Below, piece by piece: positions 8,876-21,068 of a stretch of DNA of 64,000 bases. Position 1 is the stretch's first letter. Every line of letters begins with the position of its first letter. The stretch comes from Nakamurella flava (GTDB lineage Bacteria; Actinomycetota; Actinomycetes; Mycobacteriales; Nakamurellaceae), in the NCBI RefSeq assembly GCF_005298075.1, contig NZ_SZZH01000006.1, positions 124,001-188,000 on the forward strand. The letters run 5' to 3'. The notes under the pieces were generated by a model. The model was given only the letters and a program-made list of their open reading frames with translations. It searched no databases and was not told the DNA's origin. Made by a program: the position numbers and the translations under genes.

Positions 8876-9109
8876 ATGAACATCGACAAGGACACCATCC
8901 TGGGGTTGCTCCGCGGCAACGACCAGAACGAGCGGGCCGACCAGGCCGCCGCCGAACTGCCCGACCAGGTCGACACCGACGCGCACGCCGGTCTTCTCGA
9001 GAAGTTCGGGATCAACCCGGCCGACCTCATCGCCAAGTTCACCGGCGGTGGCGGGGCCCCCGGGGGCGGTCAGTCCGGTCTCGGCGGCCTGCTGGGCAAG
9101 ATCCTCTGA
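8876..9109 (+). CDS. Small conserved protein, 77 residues
   Basis: A small soluble protein starting with a predicted helix (IDKDTILGLLRGN) and an acidic ADQAAAELPDQVDTD segment, followed by HAGLLEKFGINPADLIAKF and a Gly-rich tail. Short proteins of this form are widespread in actinomycetes and have no known function. The ATG follows the previous stop by one base and has an AAGGA site, so it is the last gene of the 7722-9109 unit. Confidence 0.7.
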   Translation: MNIDKDTILGLLRGNDQNERADQAAAELPDQVDTDAHAGLLEKFGINPADLIAKFTGGGGAPGGGQSGLGGLLGKIL

Positions 9110-9123
9110 CCCGTCGAACGTCC

Positions 9124-9161
9124 CCGGTCGCTTCCCGCGGTTCACCGCGAGAAGCGACCGG
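9124..9161 (+). terminator. Strong terminator hairpin at the end of the stress cluster
   Basis: CCGGTCGCTTC pairs with GAAGCGACCGG, with an inner CGCGG/CCGCG stem. It lies just past the stop at 9109 and ends rightward transcription ahead of the convergent katG gene. Confidence 0.8.
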
Positions 9162-9173
9162 TCGGTGACATCC

Positions 9174-9207
9174 GCCGGCCCGACCTTCCGCAGAAGGGCG
9201 GGCCGGC
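9174..9207 (-). terminator. Terminator hairpin downstream of katG
   Basis: GCCGGCCCG pairs with CGGGCCGGC, with an inner CCTTC/GAAGG stem. It begins eight bases past the katG stop and, with the hairpin at 9124, isolates the two converging units. Confidence 0.75.
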
Positions 9208-9214
9208 GCCGTCG

Positions 9215-12618
<3,404 letters not shown>

Positions 12619-12635
12619 GGCCCGGTACCGGACGG

Positions 12636-13496
12636 TCAGCGGAAGACGACGGTGCTGTGCCCGTTGAGCAGCACGCGCTGCTCGCTGTGCCAGCGGACCG
12701 CGCGGGACAGGGCCAGCGCCTCGGCGTCCTGGCCGACGGTGGCCATGGCGCGGGCGTCGTAGTTGTGGTCGATGCGGATGACTTCCTGCTCGATGATCGG
12801 GCCCTCGTCGAGATCGCCGGTCACGTAGTGCGCGGTGGCGCCGACCAGCTTGACGCCGCGGTCGAAGGCCTGGTGGTAGGGCTTGGCGCCCTTGAAGCCG
12901 GGCAGGAACGAGTGGTGGATGTTGATGGCGCGGCCGCGCAGCGTCGTGCACATCTCGTCGGAGAGGACCTGCATGTAGCGGGCGAGGACGACCAGGTCGG
13001 CCCGGTACTCGTCGACCAGTTCGAGCAGCGTGGCCTCGGCCTGCGGCTTGGTGTCCGGGGTGACGGGGACGTAGTGGAACGGCAGCCCGGCGGCCTCGGC
13101 CATGCCGCGCAGGGTCTCGTGGTTGGAGACGACGGCGACCAGTTCGCCGCCGAGGTTGCCGCCGCGCCAGCGGAAGATGAGGTCGTTGAGGCAGTGGCCC
13201 ATCTTGGAGACCATCACAAGGATGCGCTGGGGGCGGTCGCCGGAGATCTTGTAGGTCATGCCGAACTCGTCGGCGATCCGGTCGAAGTCGGCGGTCAGCT
13301 CGGCGACGGCCTCGTCGTTGGCGCAGCCGTCACCGCGGACGAACGCGGTGCGCAGGAAGAACTCCTTGCTGGCCGACCCGTCGAACTGCTGGTGCTCGAC
13401 GATGTCGCAGCCGTGCTCGAAGAGGAACGAGCTGACGGCGCGGACGATGCCCGGACGCTCGGGGCAGCTCAGCGTGAGGACGAAGGGGTGCGGCAC
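12636..13496 (-). CDS. purU: Formyltetrahydrofolate deformylase
   Basis: A 286-residue hydrolase converting 10-formyl-THF to THF and formate. Residues 1-85 are an ACT-type regulatory domain (FVLTLSCPERPGIVRAVSSFL), and the rest is the formyltransferase fold with VLARYMQVLS and the catalytic motif INIHHSFLPGF, followed by the conserved Asp of GDLDEGPIIEQ. GTG 13496 has an AGGAGA site. It follows sdaA by 70 bases and precedes pabB by 17. In sarcosine-degrading actinomycetes purU recycles THF by releasing excess one-carbon units as formate; the same role fits here. Confidence 0.95.
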   Translation of the reverse strand: MPHPFVLTLSCPERPGIVRAVSSFLFEHGCDIVEHQQFDGSASKEFFLRTAFVRGDGCANDEAVAELTADFDRIADEFGMTYKISGDRPQRILVMVSKMGHCLNDLIFRWRGGNLGGELVAVVSNHETLRGMAEAAGLPFHYVPVTPDTKPQAEATLLELVDEYRADLVVLARYMQVLSDEMCTTLRGRAINIHHSFLPGFKGAKPYHQAFDRGVKLVGATAHYVTGDLDEGPIIEQEVIRIDHNYDARAMATVGQDAEALALSRAVRWHSEQRVLLNGHSTVVFR

Positions 13497-13566
13497 GGTG
13501 GCTCTCCTGGGTTGGGCGGGCTGGGGTGTGGGGCGGCGGGCAGGTGGTGAGACGGGTTGCGCGGGT

Positions 13567-14940
13567 TCAGCACTCGACGACGTTGAGGGCGAGTCCGCCC
13601 CGGGCCGTCTCCTTGTACTTGTCCTTCATGTCCGCACCGGTCTCGCGCATGGTCTTGATGGCCTTGTCGAGGGTGACGTGGTGTTTGCCGTCGCCGCGGA
13701 CGGCCATCCGGGCGGCGGTGATGGCCTTGACGGAGCCGACGGCGTTGCGCTCGATGCAGGGGATCTGGACAAGCCCGCCGACGGGGTCGCAGGTCAGGCC
13801 GAGGTTGTGTTCGATGCCGATCTCGGCGGCGTTCTCGACCTGTTCGGGGGTGCCGCCGAGCAGTTCGGCCAGGCCACCGGCGGCCATGGCGCAGGCGGAG
13901 CCGACCTCGCCCTGGCAGCCGACCTCGGCGCCGGAGATGGAGGCGTTCTCCTTGAACAGGATGCCGATGGCCGCGGCGACCAGCAGGAAACGGACGACGC
14001 CGTCGTCGGTGAAGTCCAGGAAGTCGCGGTAGTAGTGCAGGACGGCGGGGACGATGCCGGCGGCGCCGTTGGTGGGGGCGGTGACGACGCGGCCGCCGGC
14101 GGCGTTCTGCTCGTTGACGGCCAGGGCGTAGAGGGTCACCCACTCCATGGCGCGGAAGGCGTCGGTGTGGTCGACGTCGCCGGCGGTGAGCTGGGCGTGC
14201 AGGGCGCCGGCGCGGCGGCGGACCTTGAGCCCGCCGGGGAGGACGCCGGGGGTGGCGATGCCCTGTTCGACGCATTCCTGCATGACCGACCAGATGTGCA
14301 GCAGGCCGCTGCGGATCTCGTCCTCGGTCCGCCAGGCCAGCTCGTTCTCCATCATGATCTCGCTGATGGACAGCCCGGTCTCGCGGGTGCGGGCCAGCAG
14401 CTCGTCGCCGGTGGTGAACGGGTACTTGACCGGGGTCGCGTCCTCGACCAGGACGGGCCGTCCGGCTTCGTCCTCGTCGAGGACGAAGCCGCCGCCGACA
14501 GAGTAGTACTCACGGCGGCGCAGGGTCTCGCCGTCCGGGCCGAGGGCGGTGAACAGCATGCCGTTGGTGTGGAAGTCCAGGCGCTTGCGACGGTGCAGGA
14601 CGATGTCGTCGTCCATGGCGAACGGGACCGGGTGCTCGCCGGCGACGGGAAGGCTGCCGGTCGCGCGGATCTCGTCGACCTGCGGCTGGGCGGCGAACGG
14701 GTCGACCAGGTGGGGCTGCTCGCCGGCGAACCCGAGGACGACGGCCTTGACGCTGCCGTGCCCGTGGCCGGTGGCGCCCAGGGACCCGAAGAGTTCGCAG
14801 CGCAGGCCGGTGACCTGCGGCAACAGGCCATCGTGACGGAGTCCGGTGACGAACAGGTAGGCGGCCCGCATCGGCCCAACGGTGTGCGAGCTGGACGGCC
14901 CGATCCCCACCTTGAACAGATCGAACACGCTGATGGTCAT
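13567..14940 (-). CDS. sdaA: L-serine dehydratase, single-chain Fe-S type (first copy)
   Basis: A 457-residue enzyme that deaminates serine to pyruvate and ammonia using a 4Fe-4S cluster. Cysteines 342 ([10 protein letters not shown]), 384 (LTCDPVGG) and 395 (IPCIERNA) match the three cluster ligands of the Legionella type II enzyme, and the chain ends in a cysteine (C457), the tail residue that caps the cluster in that structure. The N-terminal domain has the [12 protein letters not shown] motif. ATG 14940 has an AAAGG site. It heads the sdaA-purU-pabB-katG unit and is divergent from gntR across a palindromic site, so serine or glycine-dependent control is likely. A paralogue lies at 56088. 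Confidence 0.95.
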   Translation of the reverse strand: MTISVFDLFKVGIGPSSSHTVGPMRAAYLFVTGLRHDGLLPQVTGLRCELFGSLGATGHGHGSVKAVVLGFAGEQPHLVDPFAAQPQVDEIRATGSLPVAGEHPVPFAMDDDIVLHRRKRLDFHTNGMLFTALGPDGETLRRREYYSVGGGFVLDEDEAGRPVLVEDATPVKYPFTTGDELLARTRETGLSISEIMMENELAWRTEDEIRSGLLHIWSVMQECVEQGIATPGVLPGGLKVRRRAGALHAQLTAGDVDHTDAFRAMEWVTLYALAVNEQNAAGGRVVTAPTNGAAGIVPAVLHYYRDFLDFTDDGVVRFLLVAAAIGILFKENASISGAEVGCQGEVGSACAMAAGGLAELLGGTPEQVENAAEIGIEHNLGLTCDPVGGLVQIPCIERNAVGSVKAITAARMAVRGDGKHHVTLDKAIKTMRETGADMKDKYKETARGGLALNVVEC

Positions 14941-14999
14941 CGGTGCCTTTCGCCGGGCGACTCGTCAGGGGCGGGCTGACTTCGTGATCGGTACACAAC

Positions 15000-15018
15000 T
15001 GATATGTCAGTGATACGC
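15000..15018 (+). promoter_or_regulatory. Probable GntR operator between sdaA and gntR
   Basis: TGATATGTCAGTGATACGC contains the near-palindrome TGATATGTCA and overlaps the -10 box of gntR. A 19-base site with 15 identities sits at 30824-30842 between glyA and the metF-like gene. The half-site shape (TGGTATA/TGATATA) is that of FCD-type GntR regulators. Confidence 0.65.
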
Positions 15019-15019
15019 T
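15014..15019 (+). promoter_or_regulatory. -10 box of leaderless gntR promoter
   Basis: TACGCT lies six bases before ATG 15026 and within the palindromic site, so the regulator would block its own promoter. A second TACGAT at 15071-15076 lies six bases before GTG 15083 and could give a shorter protein. Confidence 0.5.
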
Positions 15020-15025
15020 GATGGT

Positions 15026-15751
15026 ATGACGCTCACCGCCGCCTGGCAAGGCCTATCGGTTGTCAGCCCGTACGATGGGTCCGTGGCAGCCGGTCCAGCG
15101 CAGGCAGAAGCCCCCGCGGGGCAGTCGATGGCCGACCGCGCCTACCAGACCATCACCGACCGGCTCATCATGTTGGACATCCGTCCCGGTGACCCGATCG
15201 ACGACACCGCCCTCGCCCAGGATCTGGGCATTGGCCGCACCCCGGTCCGCGAGGCTTTGAAGCGCCTCGAGGTGGATCGCCTGGTCGTCGCCTACCCGCG
15301 GCGGGGGACGTTCGCGACCGGCGTCGACATCGCCGACCTGGCCGGCATCTCCGACATCCGCGCCCAGCTGGAGCCGCTAGCCGCCCGCCGCGCCGCCGAG
15401 AGGGCCCCCCGCTCGGTCCGGGCTGAGCTGACGGAACTGGCCGACCAGATCGCCGGCCTGCACATCGGCCTGCTGGAGCGCCGCGAGCTGATGCGCTGGG
15501 ACATGGTGGTCCACCGCGCGATCTACCAGGCCGCCGGCAACCCGCACCTCGAGGACGTCCTCGTCCGCTACGACAATCTCGCCACCCGCATCTTTTGCCT
15601 GTTCCTCGACCAGATCCCGCACGTGGACGAGCACGTCGGGGAGCACGTCGATCTGCTCCGCACCATCGCTGACGGGCAGGTCGAACGAGCGGCCGAGTTG
15701 GCGAGGGAGCATGTTTTGGGGTTCGAGCGCGCGATCCGGGCCGCAATATGA
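15026..15751 (+). CDS. GntR-family regulator, FCD subfamily
   Basis: A 241-residue (or 222 from GTG 15083) regulator. The winged helix spans DRAYQTITDRLIMLDIRPGD, LGIGRTPVREALKRL and VDRLVVAYPRRGTFA. The C-terminal FCD domain carries its usual metal-binding residues: D and H in WDMVVHRAIYQAAGNPHL, H in DEHVGEHVDLL and H in AREHVLGF. Two starts have leaderless -10 boxes; the ATG is used here although the first 19 residues look unconserved. The divergent position against sdaA and the copy of its likely operator ahead of glyA suggest it senses glycine, serine or a related metabolite and controls the lower betaine pathway. Confidence 0.9.
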   Translation: MTLTAAWQGLSVVSPYDGSVAAGPAQAEAPAGQSMADRAYQTITDRLIMLDIRPGDPIDDTALAQDLGIGRTPVREALKRLEVDRLVVAYPRRGTFATGVDIADLAGISDIRAQLEPLAARRAAERAPRSVRAELTELADQIAGLHIGLLERRELMRWDMVVHRAIYQAAGNPHLEDVLVRYDNLATRIFCLFLDQIPHVDEHVGEHVDLLRTIADGQVERAAELAREHVLGFERAIRAAI

Positions 15752-16075
15752 CGGCGAAGAAGCTCCTCGACCCAGCTGTCGCGAAGTACCAGACTTGACG
15801 GGTTCGGACTCTCGAGCTATCGGTCCTGAGATCGACAACTGGCTAACCGCAGTGTCGGCGTGGCTCGGCTAGCCTCAAACAGGAACGGCAAGCCTAAACT
15901 ACGGAACCAGGTTGCCAGGAATGCGCCCGTCGGTCCAGTGGTCCGACCAAGACCAAGCTCACTACCTGGAACAGGTCCAGGGCGGAGCTGGAGAATCGAT
16001 AGCGACTGCCATGGAATCTGAGTTGACTGTGGCGCGTCGTCATCAATCAGCCTTTCGTCGGCCTCAGAATGAGGC
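15752..16075. other. Intergenic left edge of the low-GC island
   Basis: Composition drops from the chromosomal level here. TTGACG at 15797 followed after 17 bases by TATCGG is a possible rightward promoter for the helicase. Two related AT-richer segments, AGCCTCAAAC and AGCCTAAAC, lie near 15870-15900. I see no tRNA, integrase or direct repeat matching the right edge. Confidence 0.4.
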
Positions 16076-19000
16076 GTGGCGGAGTACTATCAGGACCAAT
16101 CCCATGGATTCGAGCTCTATCGTGATGCGGCCGTCCCGAGTTGGCGACCGCCACAAAGGGGCGCTCTCGGTGCACTGCTTGCACATTGGGCGGTTCACGG
16201 ATCCCAGCCAGCACTGGTAGCGGTGCCAACCGGGTCGGGCAAGACAGCGATTGCTCTCGCAGCTCCCTTCCTAGCTGGAGCGAGTCGAACACTTATCGTC
16301 GTTCCCAGCACGCAACTGCGGGGACAAACCGTCAACGCCTTTCGGAGCCAGGAAGTTGTCCGGCGAATCGGCGCCTTGTCTGGGACCACCAGTCCTGAGG
16401 TTCTTGAGGTTACGGGTCGCCTAGCGTCATGGGATGTATGCCAACCCGCTGATGTTGTCGTGGCGCTGCCGCAGTCAATAAGTCCTGAGCACTACGGCGA
16501 GCACAACAAGCCCCCGACCGATCTATTCGACCTGATCATCGTCGACGAGGCGCATCATGCGCCGGCGCTGACGTGGCGCGCAATCCTAGATCACTTCGGT
16601 GAAGCCAGGAAGGTTCTTCTTACTGCCACACCTCGGCGGCGCGACGGAAAGCGAGTACCGGGCGACCTAATTTTTTACTACCCGCTTCGAGCGGCAATGA
16701 CTGATGGCTATTTTAAAAAGGTAGACGCTCGAATCCTTCCCGTAGACCCATCCGCGAATCGCCCCGAATGGGACGTGTCGATTCGAGATGCGATTCTGGA
16801 AGAATTGCGTCAGCCCGAGCATGCCTCGAGCACCTTGCTAATACGCGCATCAAACCGATCTAGAGTCAAAGAACTGGTACAACTCTATCGTGAGGGTGGG
16901 ATCGACGTCGAAGCTCTCACTTCCGGTCTTGGTCAGGCGCGGACAGCTCAAATTCTCGATGGACTCAAGCGCGGCACCATTAGAGCCGTGGCAGTCGTCG
17001 GCATGCTTGGGGAAGGATTTGATCTGCCCAGCCTGCGTCTTGCTGCATACCACGACAAGCACAAGTCCGTTTTATCCACAATCCAGCTCATCGGGAGACT
17101 CGTACGGAGTCACAAGGACTTCCCACAGCCTTCTGTACTCATAACCGTGCGAGATGCAGACATCTATCCTGCCCTGAAGGGCGCGCTGTGGGACCTGTAC
17201 CAGGAGGATGCGGACTGGTCCTTCCTTTTACCCGAGATAATCGACGATTCTGTAAACCAAGACCGCGCTGATAGGGCGTTTACGGAAACCCTTGCCGACC
17301 CTCCATCTCAGTTGGTTCTCGAACGTCTCCGGCCTCTTGTACGAGCAACCGTCTTCGAAATAGAAAATGGCTGGATTCCAAACTTTGCGGACGGAAGCGT
17401 CCCTGCAGGATTAGCCCCCGGAGACGCGTTACGCGGACAGCATGTCCTCTACTCAACGGTGACCCCGAATGGCCGAACCCTGCTGCTTGTAACGCAAGGG
17501 GTCCGTTCACCTAGATGGAACCTCGACCCTGGCCTGGACACACCTGATTACCAGATGCACCTTATAACGTACACACCTCAAAGTGGTTCCGCACAAGGCT
17601 CCTTGCTGCTAGTAAACTCGAGCGACGAAAGACTCCTTCCCGCAATCTTGCTAGCCGTGGACGACGCTCTCAATCACGTGAAGACCGCTGATCCGGAACG
17701 GCTACAACGTGCGTTCGACACCCTACCGCGGCTGAGTGTATCCAACGTAGGCGTGCGTAATACGTACGGCGGCGGAAGGGGCAGCGCATCCTACAAGATG
17801 TTCGCGGGGAGTGGTGTAGACCGCGGCATGCGTGAAGCTGATACCGCCCAGGCGGCCATAGGCCATGCAATGGCACAGGTAAGTGAGAGAGCTGGCAGCG
17901 GCGCATACAACTCGGGCTTTGCGGTCGAGAAGGCAAAGATGTGGGAGTCGCGGTACGTTCCACTTCGGGAATACGATGGCGCGCTAATGGACTTCGCCGA
18001 CCGGTACTGGTCTTTGGCGGCAATCGTGGCGCCCCTACTTCCTGAGGTGGCGCGCGGTGCGCGGCTCGAGAGCTTCCCGGATTCTGCGATCGCCGCAATC
18101 GAAATGCACCCACTCCTACTGGCAAGCGAATGGACCACGATGGACGGCTTGCCTATCGGTCGGCTCGATCTTCAGCACGTTCCCACTGGTAATGAAGGCC
18201 AGCTTCTGACTATCAGAGCAGTGAGGCCGGACACGGGAGCCACCTACTGGTCCGGAACGATAAGTGTCCAGGGCATCGCGGTCGACGGCGCGACATCGGG
18301 CTTGGCGCGGCGGGGGCACCAGACGCCGAGGTCACTCGCCGACCTCTTGTCAACCCGCCCTCCGACCGTCTATTTCCTCGATGGTCAGACAGTCAACGGA
18401 GCGACAATTTATCAGTCTCCGTCGGTACAGCGGGACTTGAGTCGTTGGCGTCCCAGCTACCTCGATTGGGGCGCCACGAACATTAGGAAAGAAACTGACA
18501 AGAGTGCTCTGGTCGCCGGAGCGGGTAAGTCAGTGCATCAAACCCTTCGCGATCATCTGATGGCGACGGAGTCGAAGGCTCGGCGCCGTTGGATACTTGA
18601 GAATGATGGTTCGGGCGAGTTGGCCGATCTTATAGTGCTTGAGCTGCACGGTACCAACGAAGTTAGGCTTGATCTTTGGCACGCGAAGCCAGCAAGCGGG
18701 GCCACGCCGTCGGTAAGAGTGACAGATATGCAGGTGGTCGTCGCACAAGCAATCAAGAGCCGAAGATGGCTTACTGACCGCGGACTATGGAAGGAGATGG
18801 CCGACCGTCTGTCGGGAGCTAGTACCCCACCTCTGCGACTAGTCAGTGGTAGCGTGAGTCTCTTAAGAGCTCTTCTTGGGCTTGTGCCCGGCCATCCCGG
18901 CTGGGCACTCGCCAATCGCGCGTTTCAGCTTCGCGGTACCGTTGTGATCGCTCAGCCGGGACTGTCATGGAGTCAGCTCCTAGCTGGTGTCGATCGAAAA

Positions 19001-19093
19001 AGTCTGAGCGCCATCCAGGTCAGGGACCTTCTCGCAGTCTTCGACGACGCGCTAGGTGCATTGGGCGACGCAGAAGTGGCGTGCGCGCCCTAG
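16076..19093 (+). CDS. Large SF2 DEAH-box helicase with C-terminal nuclease-like region, candidate defence protein
   Basis: A 1005-residue protein. The first 360 residues are an SF2 helicase: motif I PTGSGKT (51-57), motif II DEAH (157-160), motif III TATP (183-186), motif V VGMLGEGFDLPSL (308-320) and motif VI QLIGRLVRS (337-345). About 600 residues of unrecognised sequence follow. Within it, D851 and the H869-A-K871 triplet on adjacent hydrophobic strands (ADLIVLE... LDLWHAK) resemble a PD-(D/E)XK core with His in place of the acid; this is inference. GTG 16076 is the first start in frame; the ribosome site (GAGG) is close to it. Its codons include ATA, TTA and AGA, unlike neighbours, so it was probably acquired. 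A TIR gene follows after 77 bases on the same strand. Confidence 0.8.
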   Translation: MAEYYQDQSHGFELYRDAAVPSWRPPQRGALGALLAHWAVHGSQPALVAVPTGSGKTAIALAAPFLAGASRTLIVVPSTQLRGQTVNAFRSQEVVRRIGALSGTTSPEVLEVTGRLASWDVCQPADVVVALPQSISPEHYGEHNKPPTDLFDLIIVDEAHHAPALTWRAILDHFGEARKVLLTATPRRRDGKRVPGDLIFYYPLRAAMTDGYFKKVDARILPVDPSANRPEWDVSIRDAILEELRQPEHASSTLLIRASNRSRVKELVQLYREGGIDVEALTSGLGQARTAQILDGLKRGTIRAVAVVGMLGEGFDLPSLRLAAYHDKHKSVLSTIQLIGRLVRSHKDFPQPSVLITVRDADIYPALKGALWDLYQEDADWSFLLPEIIDDSVNQDRADRAFTETLADPPSQLVLERLRPLVRATVFEIENGWIPNFADGSVPAGLAPGDALRGQHVLYSTVTPNGRTLLLVTQGVRSPRWNLDPGLDTPDYQMHLITYTPQSGSAQGSLLLVNSSDERLLPAILLAVDDALNHVKTADPERLQRAFDTLPRLSVSNVGVRNTYGGGRGSASYKMFAGSGVDRGMREADTAQAAIGHAMAQVSERAGSGAYNSGFAVEKAKMWESRYVPLREYDGALMDFADRYWSLAAIVAPLLPEVARGARLESFPDSAIAAIEMHPLLLASEWTTMDGLPIGRLDLQHVPTGNEGQLLTIRAVRPDTGATYWSGTISVQGIAVDGATSGLARRGHQTPRSLADLLSTRPPTVYFLDGQTVNGATIYQSPSVQRDLSRWRPSYLDWGATNIRKETDKSALVAGAGKSVHQTLRDHLMATESKARRRWILENDGSGELADLIVLELHGTNEVRLDLWHAKPASGATPSVRVTDMQVVVAQAIKSRRWLTDRGLWKEMADRLSGASTPPLRLVSGSVSLLRALLGLVPGHPGWALANRAFQLRGTVVIAQPGLSWSQLLAGVDRKSLSAIQVRDLLAVFDDALGALGDAEVACAP

Positions 19094-19170
19094 GGATCTT
19101 CGATACCCCGCAGAACCAATCAGACTAGCCTAGCTACTGTCCTTTGCGCGAATAGAGAGGCCGCATCCGC

Positions 19171-20067
19171 ATGCAGAACCAGATTGCAAGCCAAGTAGCA
19201 AGATCGGTACCAGACGTTTTTTTGTCACACGCCAGTGAGGATAAGGCATTTACGAAAAGTCTAGCCGACATGCTCGTGCGTCTCGGTATCCCTGCATGGT
19301 GGGACGGGTACCAGATAGAATTAGGTGACGATATTCGAGAGAAGGTCACGGAGGGCCTCCGAGCCGCCCGCTATGGCGTTATAATTCTATCGGAGAACTT
19401 CTACGGGGCTAATAAGCGTTGGACTAAGGACGAACTAGCCGCGCTATGGACCAGTGTCGAAAGAGACAAGCTACTACCCGTTCACCATGGACTGGCGGTG
19501 GCGCGACTTGCCGAGCTTGACCCGATGATGGCGGCAAGACGCGGGGTGGATTCGCAAGACAACCCAGTCGAAGTTGCTGCGGTCATCGCACGGAAGATCC
19601 TGGGACCGACTGAGACGGACAGTGAGGGAAGGCGAGTCTTTCGCAACAGGACTCTTCGACTGAGTGACCTCGCATTCGATGCCAACGGTCGCATCACCGA
19701 CACCGTTTTCTCTGGGTGCACACTTGTCGGTTCGTGCCTCTGCCTGAACGTCGCGAGACCTGATGAGGCGCAAACTCTTGGGGTGCGATTCCTAGATACT
19801 CCTCCAGCTCGCAACTTCGAGCGGAAATTTGTGGAGTTGCCTCCGATTCCGTACGGTCGAGCAATGGTTGGAGTTATTGGGCTCCGAAATATCATCTTTG
19901 AGCGTTGCTACTTCAAAGAGGTTGGTTTCGGTGTCACCTCGTCTGAGCGAGACGAACTCCTGGCTCAGTTTGCTCTGACTCCGGGCACCGGTACCTGGCC
20001 AGTTCATCTGAATCCACTGCATGCGGGTCGAGGAGACGGTTTCGGTGGCTATCTGGGCGATTATTAG
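19171..20067 (+). CDS. TIR-domain protein, candidate NAD-cleaving effector
   Basis: A 298-residue protein. Residues about 14-145 are a TIR domain: DVFLSHASEDK, LGIPAWWDGYQIELGD and YGVIILSENFYG are the three core segments. E88 in W84-TKDE-L occupies the place of the catalytic glutamate of NAD-cleaving TIR enzymes such as SARM1 (WVHKE). Residues 150-298 have a FSGCTLVGSCL segment and IIFERCYFKEVGF that look like irregular pentapeptide-type strands and are not recognised. ATG 19171 has GAGAGG upstream. The first 240 bases are about 43% G+C in the part I counted. Pairing with the helicase suggests a sensor-effector phage defence module in which the TIR depletes NAD; function is inferred. Confidence 0.85.
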   Translation: MQNQIASQVARSVPDVFLSHASEDKAFTKSLADMLVRLGIPAWWDGYQIELGDDIREKVTEGLRAARYGVIILSENFYGANKRWTKDELAALWTSVERDKLLPVHHGLAVARLAELDPMMAARRGVDSQDNPVEVAAVIARKILGPTETDSEGRRVFRNRTLRLSDLAFDANGRITDTVFSGCTLVGSCLCLNVARPDEAQTLGVRFLDTPPARNFERKFVELPPIPYGRAMVGVIGLRNIIFERCYFKEVGFGVTSSERDELLAQFALTPGTGTWPVHLNPLHAGRGDGFGGYLGDY

Positions 20068-20228
20068 GAGTATGGTTAGTCGCCCCTCCCGCCTATGGCG
20101 CAGCACACCTTCTCTTGACGCGCGAGAACCTAGGGGACTGATGAAATCTGAGCACCTCACTCACTTCTTCTAGCTGGTTGTCCGTAGTTGCCCTGCAACT
20201 GGGTAAACACACGACGGATGTGAAACGA

Positions 20229-21068
20229 TTATCGTGACGCCGAAGTGATCGTGTGCTGCAACAGCAACGCCGTCGTCACCGGCCCCACACCCCCCGGCAC
20301 CGGCGTCAACGCGGCGGCCACGCCGTCGACGGAGGCGAAGTCCACGTCACCGATCAGGCTTCCATCGGCCTCGACGTTCGTTCCCACGTCGACGACGACA
20401 GTGTTGGCGCCGACGTGTTTACCGGTGAGCAGACCCGGCTGGCCGGCGGCGACCACCACGACGTCCGCGTTCAGGGTGTGGGCGGCCAGGTCGGTGGTGC
20501 GGCGGTGGCAGACGCTGACGGTGGCGTCCCTGTTGAGCAGCAGCAGTGCCGCCGGCTTACCGACCACCGTCGACCGGCCGACCACTACCGCGTTCGCGCC
20601 GGACAGCGGGACCTCGTAGTGATCCAGCAGCACCATCACCGCCTCCGCCGTCGCCGGGGCGAACGCCGGCAGCCGGGCGGCCAGCAGACCCAGGCTCAGC
20701 GGGTTGGCGCCGTCGACGTCCTTCGCCGGGTCGATCGCCGACGCGAGGGTGTCGAAGTCGGCGCTCGGCGGCAGCGGGGTTTGCAGGATGATGCCGTGCA
20801 CCGCCGGGTCGGCGCTGAGCGCCTCCAGCTCGGAGCGGATGCGGATGGACGTTGCGTCCGGGCCCAGATCGACCACACTGCAACGGATCCCGCACTTGCG
20901 TGCGGCGCCACCGATGGATCGCACGTAGGCGGCGGTCGACTCGTCCGCCGTCGCCACCACGACGGCCAGGTGCGGCTCGCGACCCTCGGCCGACAGCCGC
21001 TCCGCCGCGGCGGTCACTCCGGCGCGGATCTCCTTGGCCACTGCCGACCCGCTCAATACCCGGGTCAT
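20229..21068 (-). CDS. folD: FolD-type methylene-THF dehydrogenase lacking the catalytic lysine
   Basis: A 279-residue FolD family protein (5,10-methylene-THF dehydrogenase). The NADP fold (VVVGRSTVVGKP), the DPAKDVDGANP loop, the GIILQTPLPP glutamine motif and PVPGGVGPVT are present. The Y-x3-K motif of the folate site reads YVRSI: the lysine (K54 in E. coli), needed for cyclohydrolase chemistry, is isoleucine, and the preceding VGxxPAS loop is altered to VATADES. Dehydrogenase activity probably remains. The start overlaps the stop of the cyclohydrolase-family gene by four bases, which suggests that the two proteins share the two steps FolD normally does alone. It is the last gene of the glyA-sox cluster. 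Confidence 0.9.
   Translation of the reverse strand: MTRVLSGSAVAKEIRAGVTAAAERLSAEGREPHLAVVVATADESTAAYVRSIGGAARKCGIRCSVVDLGPDATSIRIRSELEALSADPAVHGIILQTPLPPSADFDTLASAIDPAKDVDGANPLSLGLLAARLPAFAPATAEAVMVLLDHYEVPLSGANAVVVGRSTVVGKPAALLLLNRDATVSVCHRRTTDLAAHTLNADVVVVAAGQPGLLTGKHVGANTVVVDVGTNVEADGSLIGDVDFASVDGVAAALTPVPGGVGPVTTALLLQHTITSASR

Noticed and set aside
16023-16076. Alternative upstream starts for the helicase
   Set aside because: TTGACT at 16023 looks like a promoter box, but no in-frame ATG or GTG with a ribosome site lies before 16076.
15752-20228. Integrase, tRNA or attachment repeats bounding the island
   Set aside because: I compared both edges by eye and found no integrase gene, tRNA or matching direct repeats, so a mobile element cannot be claimed.
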